Shown in pieces: positions 1-11,900 of a DNA stretch of 64,000 nt. The notes below the pieces were generated by a model. The model was not told the DNA's origin, did not search any database, and saw only the letters and a program-made list of their open reading frames with translations. The translations under genes were made by a program, and so were the position numbers. The DNA is from Zingiber officinale (Eukaryota; Streptophyta; Magnoliopsida; Zingiberales; Zingiberaceae): contig NC_055996.1 of NCBI RefSeq assembly GCF_018446385.1, positions 13,751,317 to 13,815,316 of the forward strand, written 5' to 3'. Within the stretch, counting starts at the first letter, position 1, and each line of letters starts with the position of its first letter.

Positions 1-1027
1 GCAATAAATCAACAAGCCCCAAAACTGAATGTCCAACTATTAGGTCACTTCCGGATAGGATCTGTTATAGAGCAAAGTGATTAACCCTAAGAGATGTTAC
101 TGCCAAAACAAATTACGCCAATTTTCACAACATCACTTACAAAAATCTAATATCAACTATGTCTTACCTAAAGCGGTGCCAATGGCTTCCTCTTTGGCAA
201 GTTGTGCATCTAACCAATAACACCCTACTGTTGGCTCATGATCCGGAAAACCCACTGCTGAATGCTGGAGAGACTCTTGCTCTCGGAGCCGAAACCAAAG
301 TTGAAATGGTTGCTGCGATGGGTGACGAAAGAACCCGTCAGTGGAAATCTAGTGCTCGGCAGAACCTGGTGGCCGACTGTCGTCGCTAGGGCAGAGGCTC
401 TGCTCGACAATCGGAGGGAAGGCTCTAGGGCTGAGGAAGGCCGGCGGCAGCGCTGGGTCGGTGGCGGCGAAGCAAACTCGGTGGCGGCACAACCCAATCT
501 AGGGCACGGCTGGCGCTGCTCCGGTCCATAGAGGGCAGCGGCGTCGGCAGGGCTCGACTAGGGCACGCGGTGGCCGCCGCTTGGGAGAAGAGAAGAAGAT
601 AAAGAAAATATCCAGCAATTTGGGCGGCACCGTGAGTCGATCCCACGACCTCGAGGTCATGGGAACACCACCGGCTGAGGAGGACAACCCGACAACCGTA
701 CCCCTGGTTGGCGGCGAAGACGCGACAGTGTGGATCGGTGCCGGCGAGTCATCCGCAAGAGAATAGAGAGAGGAAGAAGGGAGGTCGCGTCGGGGAAGAG
801 AGGAAGAAGAGTCAGGATCGGCGTTTGGGGGAAATAAAAAGAAAAGGAAAAAGTTTTATAAATAAAACATTTCCTTCATTAAACGGGTATCCCAAACAGG
901 CTTAATCCGAACCCGAAATTGATCCCCTCAAAACCCGTCTTACGAGCTCCGAAAAATTCCCAGAAAATTTCTAAAAATTCCGAAAAAATTCCTTATTAAT
1001 ATTTGCCTATTTTTTCGGTATTTTACA
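1..1027 (-). mobile_element. Partial Tekay-type gypsy LTR, entering from the left edge
   Basis: The last 130 bases (about 895-1027) read like the ends of the two Tekay LTRs at 44780-47480 and 58117-60832: a remnant of the 'aacaggctt' motif, then 'tacgagctccgaaaa', AT-rich runs, and the terminus 'cggtattttaca'. The GC-rich stretch at 360-800 corresponds to the GC-rich block near 46950-47280. The LTR reads on the minus strand, so its 5' end is at 1027. What follows (from 1028) is not the polypurine-tract-like sequence seen after the left Tekay LTR, so 1028 looks like flanking DNA. The rest of the element, or of a solo LTR, lies outside the window. The short ORFs here are not genes. Confidence 0.7.
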
Positions 1028-1247
1028 GTTTTTCTTTGTGCATTTCACTTCCTGTAAGGCATATTAGCCCAAATATAAAATAAACCCCACAAAATAAAGT
1101 TAGCATAATAAAATATGATTAATAAACTACTTGACAGTCTCTGGATTATCCGATTCTGATTTTCAGATTTTCCAAAAACCCTAGGTCAAATCGACACATA
1201 CTGTTCCCTCAATGGGAAACACGTCCTCAACCTACTCCTCTCAGGAG
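1028..1247. other. Non-coding flank between two LTRs
   Basis: About 220 bases of AT-rich sequence between the left-edge LTR and the solo LTR at 1253. I see no gene or recognisable element in it. It is continuous with 2294 onward once the solo LTR and one copy of its target duplication are removed. Confidence 0.5.
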
Positions 1248-1252
1248 AGTTT

Positions 1253-2288
1253 TGTTGGAGCAATCTTGCTCTAGACATTGCTCACTGTTGATGTTTGATT
1301 AAATAAGTTTAAGTTAGACATTATTTGTGATCTAACATAAATGTTGAGTAAACAGGTATGAAGAAAAGTATGAAGACTTGGCAAGGAAAGTCCAAGAAGA
1401 TAGTCTTGGCGGATGAAGTCTCGGAGGTGCGATCTCCTGGCAAAAGAAGACTTAGCATGACAAAGCCGAAGGTAGCACTTGAAGGCAAGCGCAAGAATGA
1501 GGAGCCGTGGAAATGGAAGCATCCTAAGGGCGCAAGACTTTTGAAAGATGCTTGGAGGTATAAAGTCTAAGCTAAAGGAATGGTTTAAGTGTAAAAAAGA
1601 AATATGTAAAGTGTTGTAAATCTAAGGTTGTTAAATGCTATAAATCTCAAGCTATAAGGTACCAGTCAACTGGTACCTATATCAGTCAACTGGTACCAGG
1701 TAACAAAATGAACAAAGAGTAGTCAGATGGATTGAAGCTCAGTACTAGTCGACTGGTACCGGTACTAGTCGACTGGTACCGGTACTAGTCGATTGGTAAG
1801 TGACCATTATGGAATAACGGCAGAAAATCTTACCAAATCTTAAGTACCATTGAAACCCATCAGTCGACTAATTTGTACATCAGTTGACTGATGTCGGAAA
1901 AAACTATAAAAACAATTCTTGAAGCTTGGAGAAACTAGTTACTTTTCTAATCGAAAGTGCTCTCCAAGTGATTCCTAAGCTGAGAAAATCTCAATCTCCT
2001 CCTCCCAAGCTTAGCTCTAATCTTGTAAGAGGAAGGTATAATCATGTAAAGGTTTCTCCACTTTCGTTCTTGGTTCAAAAAGGAGAAAGTCTTAGTGAAG
2101 CTTGACTGTGTGGGTGTGTGTCTTGAATTAGTCACCTCATGGAGGTGGAGGCCAAGTAAATCGAGGAGTTAGCATTGTTTTCTTAGTATTTCGCTATTTC
2201 TATTATATTTACTCCCGCTAACAAGTTGTAGGTGAAAATCGAAGAAAATCTATTCACCCCCCTCTAGCCAGATGCAAAGGTCCTATCA
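1253..2288 (+). mobile_element. Copia-type solo LTR with perfect 5-bp TSD
   Basis: The unit starts TGTTGGAGCAATC and ends 'ccctctagcc...cctatca', which is how large copia (SIRE/Maximus-like) LTRs of plants begin and end. It is flanked by identical 5-mers AGTTT at 1248-1252 and 2289-2293, the target site duplication. There is no internal retroelement coding and no second LTR nearby, so it is a solo LTR of 1036 bp. A cluster of near-palindromes built on 'tcgactggtacc' fills 1658-1893. The short ORF at 1358-1570 is fortuitous. Confidence 0.82.
1658..1893. repeat. Near-palindrome array inside solo LTR
   Basis: At least seven copies of a short motif of the type 'agtcgactggtacc' are packed here, with variants 'agtcaactggtacc', 'agtcgattgg' and 'agttgactgat'. 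Two adjacent copies at 1744-1790 repeat almost exactly. Each unit contains self-complementary cores (GGTACC, GTCGAC, ACTAGT), so single strands could form small hairpins. Confidence 0.8.
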
Positions 2289-2293
2289 AGTTT

Positions 2294-2714
2294 ACCTTTT
2301 ACCAAACCGATCCTCCAGACCGTCTGGACTTTTGCTTAACATTCAAGACATCAGGATTTTCTGCTAAACGTCTAATCACTGACCCGTCTAGTCTTCCGCC
2401 TGGTGTCCGCGACTCCAGGTCTTTCACCTAGCATACTTGATCATAGGATTTCATCTAACATCCTTGACCAGCCAATAGTTTGCCCAATCCCCTGGACCAG
2501 GACTTCGTTGTCTAACCGTAGCTAGAACTTTCCATCTGCCTAGTCTCAACTAGGGTTGTTTTCTACCTAATATCACTTAGGACTTTCCTATGCACTCAGT
2601 TCAACTTGTTAGAATAACAATAACCCTTAACTTAGAACTCTTTCCTATTATCAAAACTCAGGTTCAATCATCTGGTACTTTTTGCACAAACAATATGTTC
2701 TTCGCTAATCGAGA
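2294..2714. other. Degenerate LTR-like DNA, no gene
   Basis: Text such as 'ggacttttgcttaacat' and 'cacttaggactttcctatgc' resembles the reverse complement of the subrepeat region of large copia LTRs (compare 62350-62700), but it is too decayed for me to set boundaries. It is the sequence into which the 1253-2288 solo LTR inserted. Confidence 0.35.
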
Positions 2715-2722
2715 TTTGAGCC

Positions 2723-3128
2723 TAAGGTTGAGTATTCAATTGAAACCAAATCGGCCAAACTGAACAAATCAAAAAAAATTTGAACCAATCGAACCGACCA
2801 AATTTCCTATAAAAACTGAATTGATCAAACCCATAAAAAATAGATTAATTTAGTTTTAACCTAATTAATTGAAATTTTAAAACCTTATTCGATTTTAACT
2901 TTAAAAAATAAAATTTTATTTAATTAATTATATTTTTAAATAAAAATAATTAAATTAACATTCAATTAATTTAACTAAATTATAAAATTTAAAATCGAAC
3001 CGAATTAATCGAAAATTAAACAAATTTTTTTTAATAAAAATTAAATTAACTAAACCAACTAAAATTCTAAATTCGATTAGTTTGGTTTGATTAATTTATC
3101 TTTTTTATTAAAATTGTATTCACCCCTA
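2723..3128. mobile_element. hAT-like MITE with 8-bp TSD
   Basis: A 406-bp AT-rich unit begins 'taaggttgagtattcaa' and ends 'attgtattcacccccta'-like sequence ('...tattcaccccta'). These are degraded inverted termini of the TAGGGGTGA type seen in many plant hAT MITEs. It is bordered by TTTGAGCC (2715-2722) and TTTGAGGC (3129-3136), an 8-bp duplication with one mismatch, the size expected for hAT insertions. The interior carries mutually complementary motifs (accaaatcgg / gattagtttggtt). It has no coding capacity. Confidence 0.75.
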
Positions 3129-3722
3129 TTTGAGGCAGTTGAAGTTGGTTGAGTTTCTTGTGTTGAGTTGAGCGAATCAAGTTTGTTCAACCATGCAAGA
3201 TTGAGTTAGGTCACCTTGACTTTTCAAGGCCCTAGTAGTGGGCCAGATAAGCCCAATTTGGATTGGCCCAAATTTCTATCTTGTCATTGTTAAAATTTGC
3301 TTTAATTAGAATTTAATTTTATGGTATAATTATAATATAATATTTTTGAAAATGATGTTCCATTCAATTGCATCCTTCTGTCGCAACATCTAGCAAAGTG
3401 TTGAAACATCAGCATTATACTACACTAAGTTTTCGGTGATCACATATTCAAATAATGATAAAATTATTATTATGTGATCTTTGTGATTAAAAACTCGGAC
3501 CGGAAAGATACCTCTTACTATATAGAACAAAATTATATATAATAAATTCAATATGATTTGATCCTTCTCCAACATCTTCTAGTATGGAAACTTCTTGTAT
3601 CGGACTATCATTTAAACTTTTCATGATCATGACTATAAATCATAATCTATTATTGGATGTTGAAGAAAGGAGCTAATCATTTGGATAGTGCCCGAGATGA
3701 CTATCAAAATTATTGTTGCTCT

Positions 3723-3867
3723 ACTGAAATAGTTCGATGAGGACTATAATTGGATTTGGACTATACCATTCTCGGCATGATCCAACATTGCAAGCTTGTG
3801 TTGTATCTCGTGTGGCCCGATAGTTTGGACAAGTCTAATTAATGTTACATTTGTTTAATAATTGATC
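3723..3867 (+). repeat. Direct repeat, copy 1 (partner 4499-4643)
   Basis: Runs from 'agttcgatgagga' to 'gttacatttgtttaat'. The partner at 4499-4643 has the same order of blocks with small indels. The spacing is 776 bp. The pair could be the remains of LTRs of a very small element or a segmental duplication; I found no target duplication to decide. Confidence 0.6.
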
Positions 3868-4498
3868 CAGTCTAAAATCTAGAATAGAATGCCTAAGTAA
3901 AGTAGCTACTATCAAGTACTTTTGACTTACAAGATGCAAGCCAGATCCATCTTTGTCAAATAAATCTTTTGTCAAGTTAGGCTTCTCAGGAGGTTGGTTT
4001 CCTTTCAGTTAGGCTTCAATAGTCTGCCTTCCTTCGGGTTGTACTTTTAAATAAATTGACTTTCTTCAAGTTGACTTTCAGGATGTCGAGTAACCAAGAG
4101 ATCCTTGGCTATGTCCTTCTCCTTCTGACATTCAAGTTAAACCTTTGAGAAAAGGGGAAGAAAATAATAAGGAAAAGTAAAAAGAGTAAAGAGTTATAAG
4201 ATGGTGCTGCAATTGATTATCTGTGAAAAGATGACCTTAATTTTCAAAGGACACATCCTTTCTTTTGTTACCTCCTAGTCCTTTATTGGACCACAAATCC
4301 ACAATCAGATGTCATTTGGACTGAATTGACTTGAGGTCTTTGTTTTAGGCTGCTTTGATTTGAACTCGGTTTGATTTGACCTAGACTCAGTCTAAACTGA
4401 TAGCTTGGTCTCACTCAATTTGAGTTTGGTTGACTTTGACCCTAATCAGTTTGACTTGAGCGGAGCTCTACTTTGATTTGTTTGTCCAGCGATGGTTA

Positions 4499-4643
4499 AC
4501 TATCGAAATAGCTCGATGAGGACAACAATTGGACTATACCATTCTCGACATGATCCGACATGGTCCAGCTTGGGTTGGGTCTTGTGTGGCCCAATAGTAC
4601 CGACGGGTATAGTTAATGGTGCATTTTGTCTAATGGTGAAGGG
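4499..4643 (+). repeat. Direct repeat, copy 2 (partner 3723-3867)
   Basis: Shares the ordered blocks 'agctcgatgagga', 'ggactataccattctcg', 'catgatcc', 'gtgtggccc' and 'ttaatg' with the copy at 3723. Confidence 0.6.
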
Positions 4644-4751
4644 CTAATTGAGAATGATTGAAAATCATGGGAGCGAAATGAAATTTTCGGATTTTTTTTA
4701 ATAATATACAATTAATTTACAGTGCGAAGAAAAAAAAAATACACAGATAAT

Positions 4752-5171
4752 TTAAGGGCCCCACATCTCCTGAAAACTAGACTGGAAGTACACCATGACG
4801 AGCAGCAGGACGACGACGAGGGCGATCGTCCACGGCGAGCCTCCTCCCTCATCCGACTGGCCGCCGTAGTCGTAGTACCCTCTCCGGCGGTGGTGGCCTG
4901 GAAAGAACGCCCCGTAGAAGGCCTCATCCAGGCTCTCCATGGAGGACACCCAGCGGATGAGGAAGACGAGGAGGACGGGGAGGAGCAGGAGGAGCCAACT
5001 CATCTGCTCCTCCGCCTCCTCCACGAAGGTCTCGTAGTCGAAGAACCAGGAGAGGCCGAGGAGCAGGAGCACCATGAGCAGGACGAGCAGGACGGGGTAG
5101 GGGAGAGGCGACAGCGTGAAGCCCTCCACGAGAGCAGAGGAGGAGTAGCCTCTTCTCGGATCGTACGCCAT
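4752..5171 (-). CDS. Small three-helix plant membrane protein, function unknown
   Basis: A single-exon ORF of 139 residues. An in-frame upstream ATG (5393) would give 213 residues, but I chose the ATG at 5171: the protein then starts MAYDPRRGY, which I recall as the usual start of a conserved plant family of about 140 residues, and the added N-terminus looks like translated leader. Three hydrophobic stretches are clear: about residues 24-43, 57-74 and 115-131. The loop after helix 1 is acidic (YETFVEEAEEQ). Between helices 2 and 3 is an HHRRRGYYDYGG segment rich in Arg, Tyr and Gly. The C-terminus FQSSFQEMWGP is short and polar. There is no signal peptide or enzyme motif. Its codons are GC-rich, unlike the surrounding DNA. 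It is divergent from LUL with about 0.8 kb between starts. Family assignment is from memory; no function can be given. Confidence 0.8.
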   Translation of the reverse strand: MAYDPRRGYSSSALVEGFTLSPLPYPVLLVLLMVLLLLGLSWFFDYETFVEEAEEQMSWLLLLLPVLLVFLIRWVSSMESLDEAFYGAFFPGHHRRRGYYDYGGQSDEGGGSPWTIALVVVLLLVMVYFQSSFQEMWGP

Positions 5172-5964
5172 GAGAGAAAGCAGAGGAAAAACAGAGGAGA
5201 GGGCGGCGCGCGCTCCCCTTCCCCTTCCTTCCCCGACGATTAATCGATTATTGGAGGCGGAGACGATGGAGAGAGGTCGAGACAGATGGAAGGCCGTCAT
5301 TCGCGAGGCATTTAATGGTGATTGACGATGAGTTCGGCGTGGGACATGGATTTTGCTCACTGAACACAGACGAGCCACGAGGCCTGCGGCCATTGAAGAA
5401 CAGCGAGAGCTTCCTTGACCGTAAACAAGCTGTTCATATTTTTTTAAAAATATAATTGAAATTTAATTATTTCTCTCTGCATCAAAGTGCCACGTCCTAA
5501 ACCCAGTCACAAGCATCGGCCACGTGGCGGATAGAAAATGATGTCCGACCAAGGTCGGTTGTGGGTCCCGCACACAAATAATTTCAAAAGAAAGAGATAT
5601 TATAAATTAAAGTTAAAAAATAAAATGTTTTTTAATTAATAAAAAAAAAAGGTGCGCTTTTTAATTTTTACCCAATAAGAGTTTTAAAACCTAAAGATAG
5701 GACTTTTATGTGAATTAGTATAAATGATGGATCTTTGTGAGAAAAGGTTTCTCGTTTTGGTGGAGTTGTACGCTGCCTTCCATTATGTTGTGCCCCCTCC
5801 CCAAAAGAGGAGGTTCTCGTCCTCGCTTTTCTTCCCCCACAAGAAATCCCCAAATTGCCGTCCAAATTGTTCCCAAGATCTCGTCTTGGTGTCGTCGGGA
5901 GACGCCTCTGTTGGATCCCGGCGAGTCCTCCAGATTTCTCCGCCGGATTCCGGTCGTACAGCGT
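5172..5964. promoter_or_regulatory. Bidirectional promoter between membrane-protein gene and LUL
   Basis: 793 bp separate the two divergent start codons. On the plus strand TATAAAT at 5719-5725 is a good TATA box. A start about 30 bases downstream (near 5750) would give LUL a leader of some 215 bases and would exclude the upstream ATGs at 5724 and 5737. On the minus strand an AT-rich run around 5440-5455 may serve the membrane-protein gene. Transcription starts were not determined; this is inference from position. Confidence 0.5.
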
Positions 5965-8900
5965 ATGGGGAACGCCGGGAGCAGCGGTAATGGCGTCGGC
6001 GGCGGTCGGAGGAGGGCCTCGGGTCCTCACCACCATCACCATCACCACCAGACTCCCTTCGGCCCCGCCCCTTCTCCGCCCCAGCCTCCGCCGCCGACAC
6101 AGCAGCAGCAGCCGATGGAGGTGACTGCTAATCGCTACGTGTTCGCCGCCGCGACTCCTTACCCGCCGCAGTACCCTAATCCGAACCCGCCGCAGTACTA
6201 CCAGTACGGGTACTACCCGCCTCCGCCGATGGCGACGCCGGTGCCTCTCCCTGCGCCGTTCGATCACCACCACCGCGGAGTCGTTGGGCCTCACGGGGAG
6301 CACCCACCCCACCATCTGGGGTGGGTGGGTGGCGGGAGGTATCCGGCGCCCTGTGGTCCTCCTCCCCTTCCTCCTCCTTATGTTGAACATCAGAAGGCCG
6401 TTACCATCAGGAACGATGTTAATGTCAATAAAGAGACCATCAAAGTTGAGCCCGATGAGCAGAATCCTGATTGTTTCCTTGTTGCATTTTCCTTCGACGC
6501 CACCGTAGCTGGCAGGTGATCCTTTTCTTGCCCATTTATAAGAGGATTTCTTTCTAGAACATATATATGCATTTATTTCTGCTTCTGTCTTCCTCATGTG
6601 ATTCAAAAATTTCCACTTTGCTCTGACTTCTTGTTCTCCTTTTATTATTCTTATTTCTACGTCTCACATGATAGATTGACTAGTTCAAAGTAAACTCTTT
6701 TCTGCGGAGGTCGTTGGACAAAGAAAATTTCTTAGCGTAAGTTCATTTTATTTGTCAGGTGCTGCTAGATAACTGATAATCATAATAAATGCTCGTTAAT
6801 CGTTTTCTTGCTCTGACTTGTGTTTGTTCATCTTGAATTCTCCAATATGAGTTCCAACTCCGCACTATTTCGACAAACTGTCTCTCTGCAGCAGTAATCT
6901 TTTTATGCCAAAGTTGCTATCATATCAAATATGAACTGGTCTAAGAAACATTGAAGCTCGTATACATTTATAGATTAATGAACTACTATTTTTTGTAATG
7001 GATATTTATGTGTTTAAGTGCAACATGGACATGTTTTTGGATGATTATCATACAGTATGCCATTCTAAAAGTCATTGCTAGTTATTTTCCATGTCCAAGC
7101 AAACAAGGAATGCTTACAACTCAGTGACGTAGGAAAATGTATACATTAGAAAATATTGTCTCAATGTTTTTTTGCTCTTTATTACTTTTAGTATTTTCAC
7201 AATTTCCACTAAACGTAGGAAACATTATTTGATATTATCTAGTCAAAATCAATTATAGAATGGTGGTTTTATGTCAAGTAATGTTTAATGTTAAGAAAGT
7301 TTTGTTCCATTGTGGCAAAGTTTTTTATGTTTTCCTCCATAAAACATTTATCATAGACCGCGCTAGTTTTTGACGTGATGCCTTTGTATTTAGTTACACA
7401 CATATTTATTTGATTCATATATAAAAATTCTTCAATTCTAGGTTTTGATCGTAGATTTTATGGTGTACTGATTAGTGGTGGATGTGTTGTCTTATTGCCC
7501 TATTGCGTTCCCATGACAGAGAATATTGTGACCTCATATTAATCTACATGGTTGATATGACTTCTGTCCGAGTCCGAGGAAGATGAGGCCATGATTAGTT
7601 GGGGAAATGTGGAATTGAAATAGTCAAACATTTAACAATAAAAGCCGTTAAGAGTGGCTGAAAGATAATCCGTTTTAAGTTGTTTCTTTCAGTTTTCTAG
7701 GTTTATAGTTGTTACAATTTGTAAGGGAGCTTGTTTTAACTCTATTTTGATGATTCTATTATTTCATCCAAAACAGGTGGATGCCTTGTGGTTCTCTTAT
7801 AGAGTTGGCTATGGATTTTAAATTTTTATGTCTCATTTAAATTCATTTAATAACTTAATGTACTTTATCTGTAGAGGCTTAAGTGCTAATTTATATTGAT
7901 CGTGAAAAGTTATGTTAAGAATCTGGAACATTAAAAACCATACAAGCAAACATGGACCTGTTTACCTTAGTTATCAAAATGATTATTTGACTATAGTTTG
8001 AGTTATTGGATTTAAGCCTAGTGTACAAATTGAGCCCTTCAAGTCATTTGTTATTTTGATACTTGGACACTTGATCTATCCCCATGTACACCAACCTGTT
8101 CAACACTAACACTTAGAGTGGACACTCGACAAACATTTGATTGATTAGTTGGAAATGATTTTTGGAAAGTACTCAGAGCCAGATTGATCCAGAGGATAAT
8201 TAGTGGGCGCTATGTTGATAAGAGAAGATTGGTGACCGTGCTGAGATGGTTCTAGCAAAGGGGAAACCGAGTCAACCCCTGGCTTCTTAGCACTCCGATT
8301 TCTTGGGTGCACCCCGACTTCTCAGGCACCCTCGACTCCTCAATGCCCTGATTCTTGGCCTCATGACTCCTCAGCATCTCGTCTCCTTGGCAACTCAACT
8401 CAGAATTCATGACTATTTCAGGAAAAGGATAATTATTATGTAAATCTCAGATTAATTCAGGAAAAGGATAATCATTGCATAAATCTTGGATTATTTCGGG
8501 AAAAAGGCAATGATATGAATAAGTCTTGGATTATTTAAGAAATTAAATAATAATAACATGGAAATCGGAATGGGAGGAAAAATACCCTTTCCAGCATCCA
8601 AGGTACATGCACACATACACATCAAAACCTTAATTTTGCTCTTTTTCTTCTTCATTATCTAACTTGAGTGCCAGAGTGGCTGAGTCGGGAAACCTTGGCT
8701 GTCATTCTAACCATTTTCTTCTTGTTTGCCTTCATCCAGGCTCGTAGAACCGCATCATCATCCTCTTTGTCATTTAGCAATTGATGATTAAGTTGGCAAC
8801 AAAGCCAACTCACCGGTGATTCACTCGTCGACGTTTGTGGGCAGGATCAAATTGGCGCTGTCGATGGGAAAATTAAGTTAAAGACCTAAACTGGGACATT

Positions 8901-11900
8901 ACGATGCATGATGCCAGAAGACCTAACGTCATCGCCATGACAACATAGGATTTCGACAAATTGGTAGCGGTGATGGTGCAAGCAGTATTAACGGGGCAAT
9001 CCTTGCATCCTCTACCAATGCTCAATTCCTTAACCGAACCTCCACCCCGTCGGTTGAAGCAACATCGACACACCAAAATGTACCTTGGCCTACGGGAACG
9101 TTGTAGATTGCTTCTCCCATAGCAATCGGTAAGTCCATCGCGAGAGAACATTTTGGTGAAACCCCTCAAAGAGATTTTCTAAGGGAAAAAGACCATGGAA
9201 CGAAAGCTCTTCGAGGCCCTCATTTTCAAGGGACATCCTCCCAGATGAGTTGTCAAGACACTTTCAGGTGTTGTAGATCGAGAAATATAATGGTACTACA
9301 GATCCTGAAGATCACATTTGCAAATTTGAGAATGCTTCTTTATTACATCAATATATGAATGACGTCAAGTGTCGAGTTTTCTTGATCACGCTTTCGGGCT
9401 CAACACAGAGATGGTTTAGTCAACTCCGTGCTTCTTCTATTAAAACTTTTGAGGAGTTTAAAGCTGTCTTCATGCAACACTTTGTAACTCGACTACCAAA
9501 AAAACGCTGCATGATTTGTTCACCCTCGGGCAGAAATTCAAAGAACCCCTGAAAGAATATTTGCAACAATTTAATTGGGAATTCCCTACTTAGCTTGCTA
9601 ATGCGGTGTTGGTGTCCAAACCGGGGGGCAAATGGAGAATCTGTATCAATTTTCGGATCTCAATAAACTTGTCCAAAAAATTGCTACCCTTTGCCTCGCA
9701 TGGTAGATTTTATTCCGGTTGTGAATTCATATGTATGTTGTATGCATATCAAGGTTATCATCAGATTCTCTTTGTGTTTGAAGATCAAGAAAAGGTCAGT
9801 TTCATAACCACTAATGGAATCTTTTATTGTACTGCCATGTCGTTTGGTTTGAAGAATGTAGGGGCAATCTATCGACTCATGGATCAAGTCTTTAAGCATT
9901 AAATCGGAAGAAATATCTAGGTGTATGTTAACGACATTTTAATCAAGTTTGTCCAAATTGGATCTTGATCTCAAATATCGAGGAAACATGTCGTACGCTT
10001 AGGGGCTTAAACTTAACCCCAATACATGTTTGTTTCGAGTCAAAAGCTGTAAATTTCTTGGATACATAGTGACCAAGTGAGAAATTGAGGCAAACTTCGA
10101 GAAAATCTAGACGCTTGAGAACATGCCTCCCTTCACAACCTCAGGAAGGCACAGCGATTGGTTGGGCATATTATAACAGTTTCGTTATTCATCTCCCGCT
10201 CAGTTGATCGTAGTTTACCCTTTTTTAAGGTATTGAGGCAAACTTCTAGGTTCGAGTGGGACGTAAAATGCAATAAAGCTTTCGTCAAATTGAAAGAGTA
10301 TTTATCTCGACTACCTTTACTCTCCAAACCGGTGGTGGGAGAAATACTATGGGTATACCTATTAGCTTCCGAAGGAACAGTCGCCATAGTCCTACGCCGA
10401 TAGGAATATGTTATACAATACCCCATCTATTTTCTAGGCCACTTGTTGAAAGATGCCGAAAATAGATACACTAATTTAGAGAAATTAGCTCTCAGGTTAG
10501 CCCTCGCTGCCCACTAGGGGTGTCAAAAATGAACCCGACCCGACGACCCAACCCGAGTCGACCCGAAAAAAATCAGGTTCGGGTTGGGAATTTTCGGGTT
10601 CGGGTTGGAGGGTTGGAGAGTAAAAAAGTTTCGGGTTGGGTCGGGTCGGGTTCGGGTTCGGGTTGACTCGGGTTGACCCGGGTTGACTTAAATATAGGGT
10701 TTTGTGAGTTTTTTTGGGGTTAAATCAAATTTTATTTTAAAAATTTAGATGTTTTTATGTATATTAATATCATGTTTGTATGATAATGATGGAGTATTGA
10801 GATAAAAGTGAAGAATTATAGGGAAAATAACCCAAAAAAATCATTTTGAATCGGATTTTCGGGTTATATGGGTCGGGTTCGGGTTGGTCGGGTTCGGGTT
10901 GAGGTGTTTTGGGTTGAACTCGGGTTCGGGTTGGGTTAAAAAAAAAAAAAAACTCAACCCGACCCAACCCGACTCGACCCACCCGAATTGACACCCCTAC
11001 TGCCCACCGACTAGGCCATATTTTCTCGCTCGCCTGATCACAGTCCTCACCAATAGTACTTTGGGCCCGGTGCTAATGAATCCTCAAGCCTCTGGGAGGC
11101 TGATCAAGTGGACCACCAAGTTGAGTGGATATGAGTGAGTACCGTATCACCTTGTCCTTTTAGGCCCTAACTCCCTCGACTTGGACATAGTTGGGGTTGA
11201 GAACTTCCAGGCCGTGGTAGCGGACTTCCCTTTGCATAAGGGTCGAGCGAGTATTGTATTGCCTTGGACTTTAAGTGCCCAAATTGCTTCGACTCAGATA
11301 TAGTCGAGGTCGAGATCCTCTAGGCTGCGGTAACAGACTTCTCTTTGTACAAGGGTTAAGCGAGTATCATATCGCCTTTTACTTTTCGAGGCTCAAACTC
11401 TCCTGACTTGGACAAAGTCAGGGTCGAGATCCGCACACTCCCCTTTGCACAAAGGTTGAGTAGACAAAATGTCCTCGCCCCTACTATGGTAATGGTGAGG
11501 AACAAATTTTTCAATCTTTCATCATGTTCAAAAGAAAAACTGTTACAAAGGATAAGTTCTCAATCAATACATCTAAAAAAATCCATGGTATCTTCATTAG
11601 GGATGCTCTCATTGATTTTCAGCAACTCGATGTCTGGGAGGGGAAGTCGGCAGGAAGCTTTCCATTCTCCACCAGCTGCTTGAGGGTGCCATCAATTTCA
11701 TACTGCACTATTGATACAAAAAGGGTGTTGACCATATTATAGAACTCCTATAATCGCTGGAATTCTTTCTTTTCGGTGGTTCAACGCTCGTCCTCTCCTG
11801 CGTGATGCTCCTTAAGCTTAGACACCGGGTCCTTCTGGGCTTCCAGCTTCAGCATGGCATAGCACGACACGAAGGCTTGTAGTTTCGTTAGGGAGACCTC

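Larger units (their letters stand above)
3137..4711. other. Intergenic region with a dispersed direct repeat
   Basis: No gene is visible. The one structure I can support is a direct repeat of about 145 bp at 3723-3867 and 4499-4643 sharing 'cgatgagga', 'ggactataccattctcg', 'catgatcc' and 'gtgtggccc'. The rest is ordinary AT-rich plant DNA. Confidence 0.6.

Noticed and set aside
5172-5393. 74-residue N-terminal extension of the membrane protein on the minus strand
   Set aside because: The added sequence is irregular and basic, while MAYDPRRGY looks like the family's normal start.
5737-5964. In-frame 76-residue N-terminal extension of LUL
   Set aside because: It lies downstream of, or overlaps, the TATA box at 5719, so it is probably untranscribed, and it would hide the MGNAGSS myristoylation start.
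6030-6052. Run of seven His codons in LUL exon 1, looking like an expression tag
   Set aside because: It lies inside a natural low-complexity Gly/His/Pro/Gln N-terminus in the middle of a genomic exon, with mixed His codons and no vector sequence around it.
8665-8700. 'gccagagtggctgagtcggg' as the 5' half of a tRNA-Ser/Leu gene
   Set aside because: There is no box B or paired acceptor stem within reach, and the text recurs in both LTRs of the Tat element as LTR sequence.
10520-10995. 'cgggttcggg' repeats as interstitial telomere DNA
   Set aside because: The plant telomere unit is TTTAGGG. These repeats are the arms of the hAT-like MITE.
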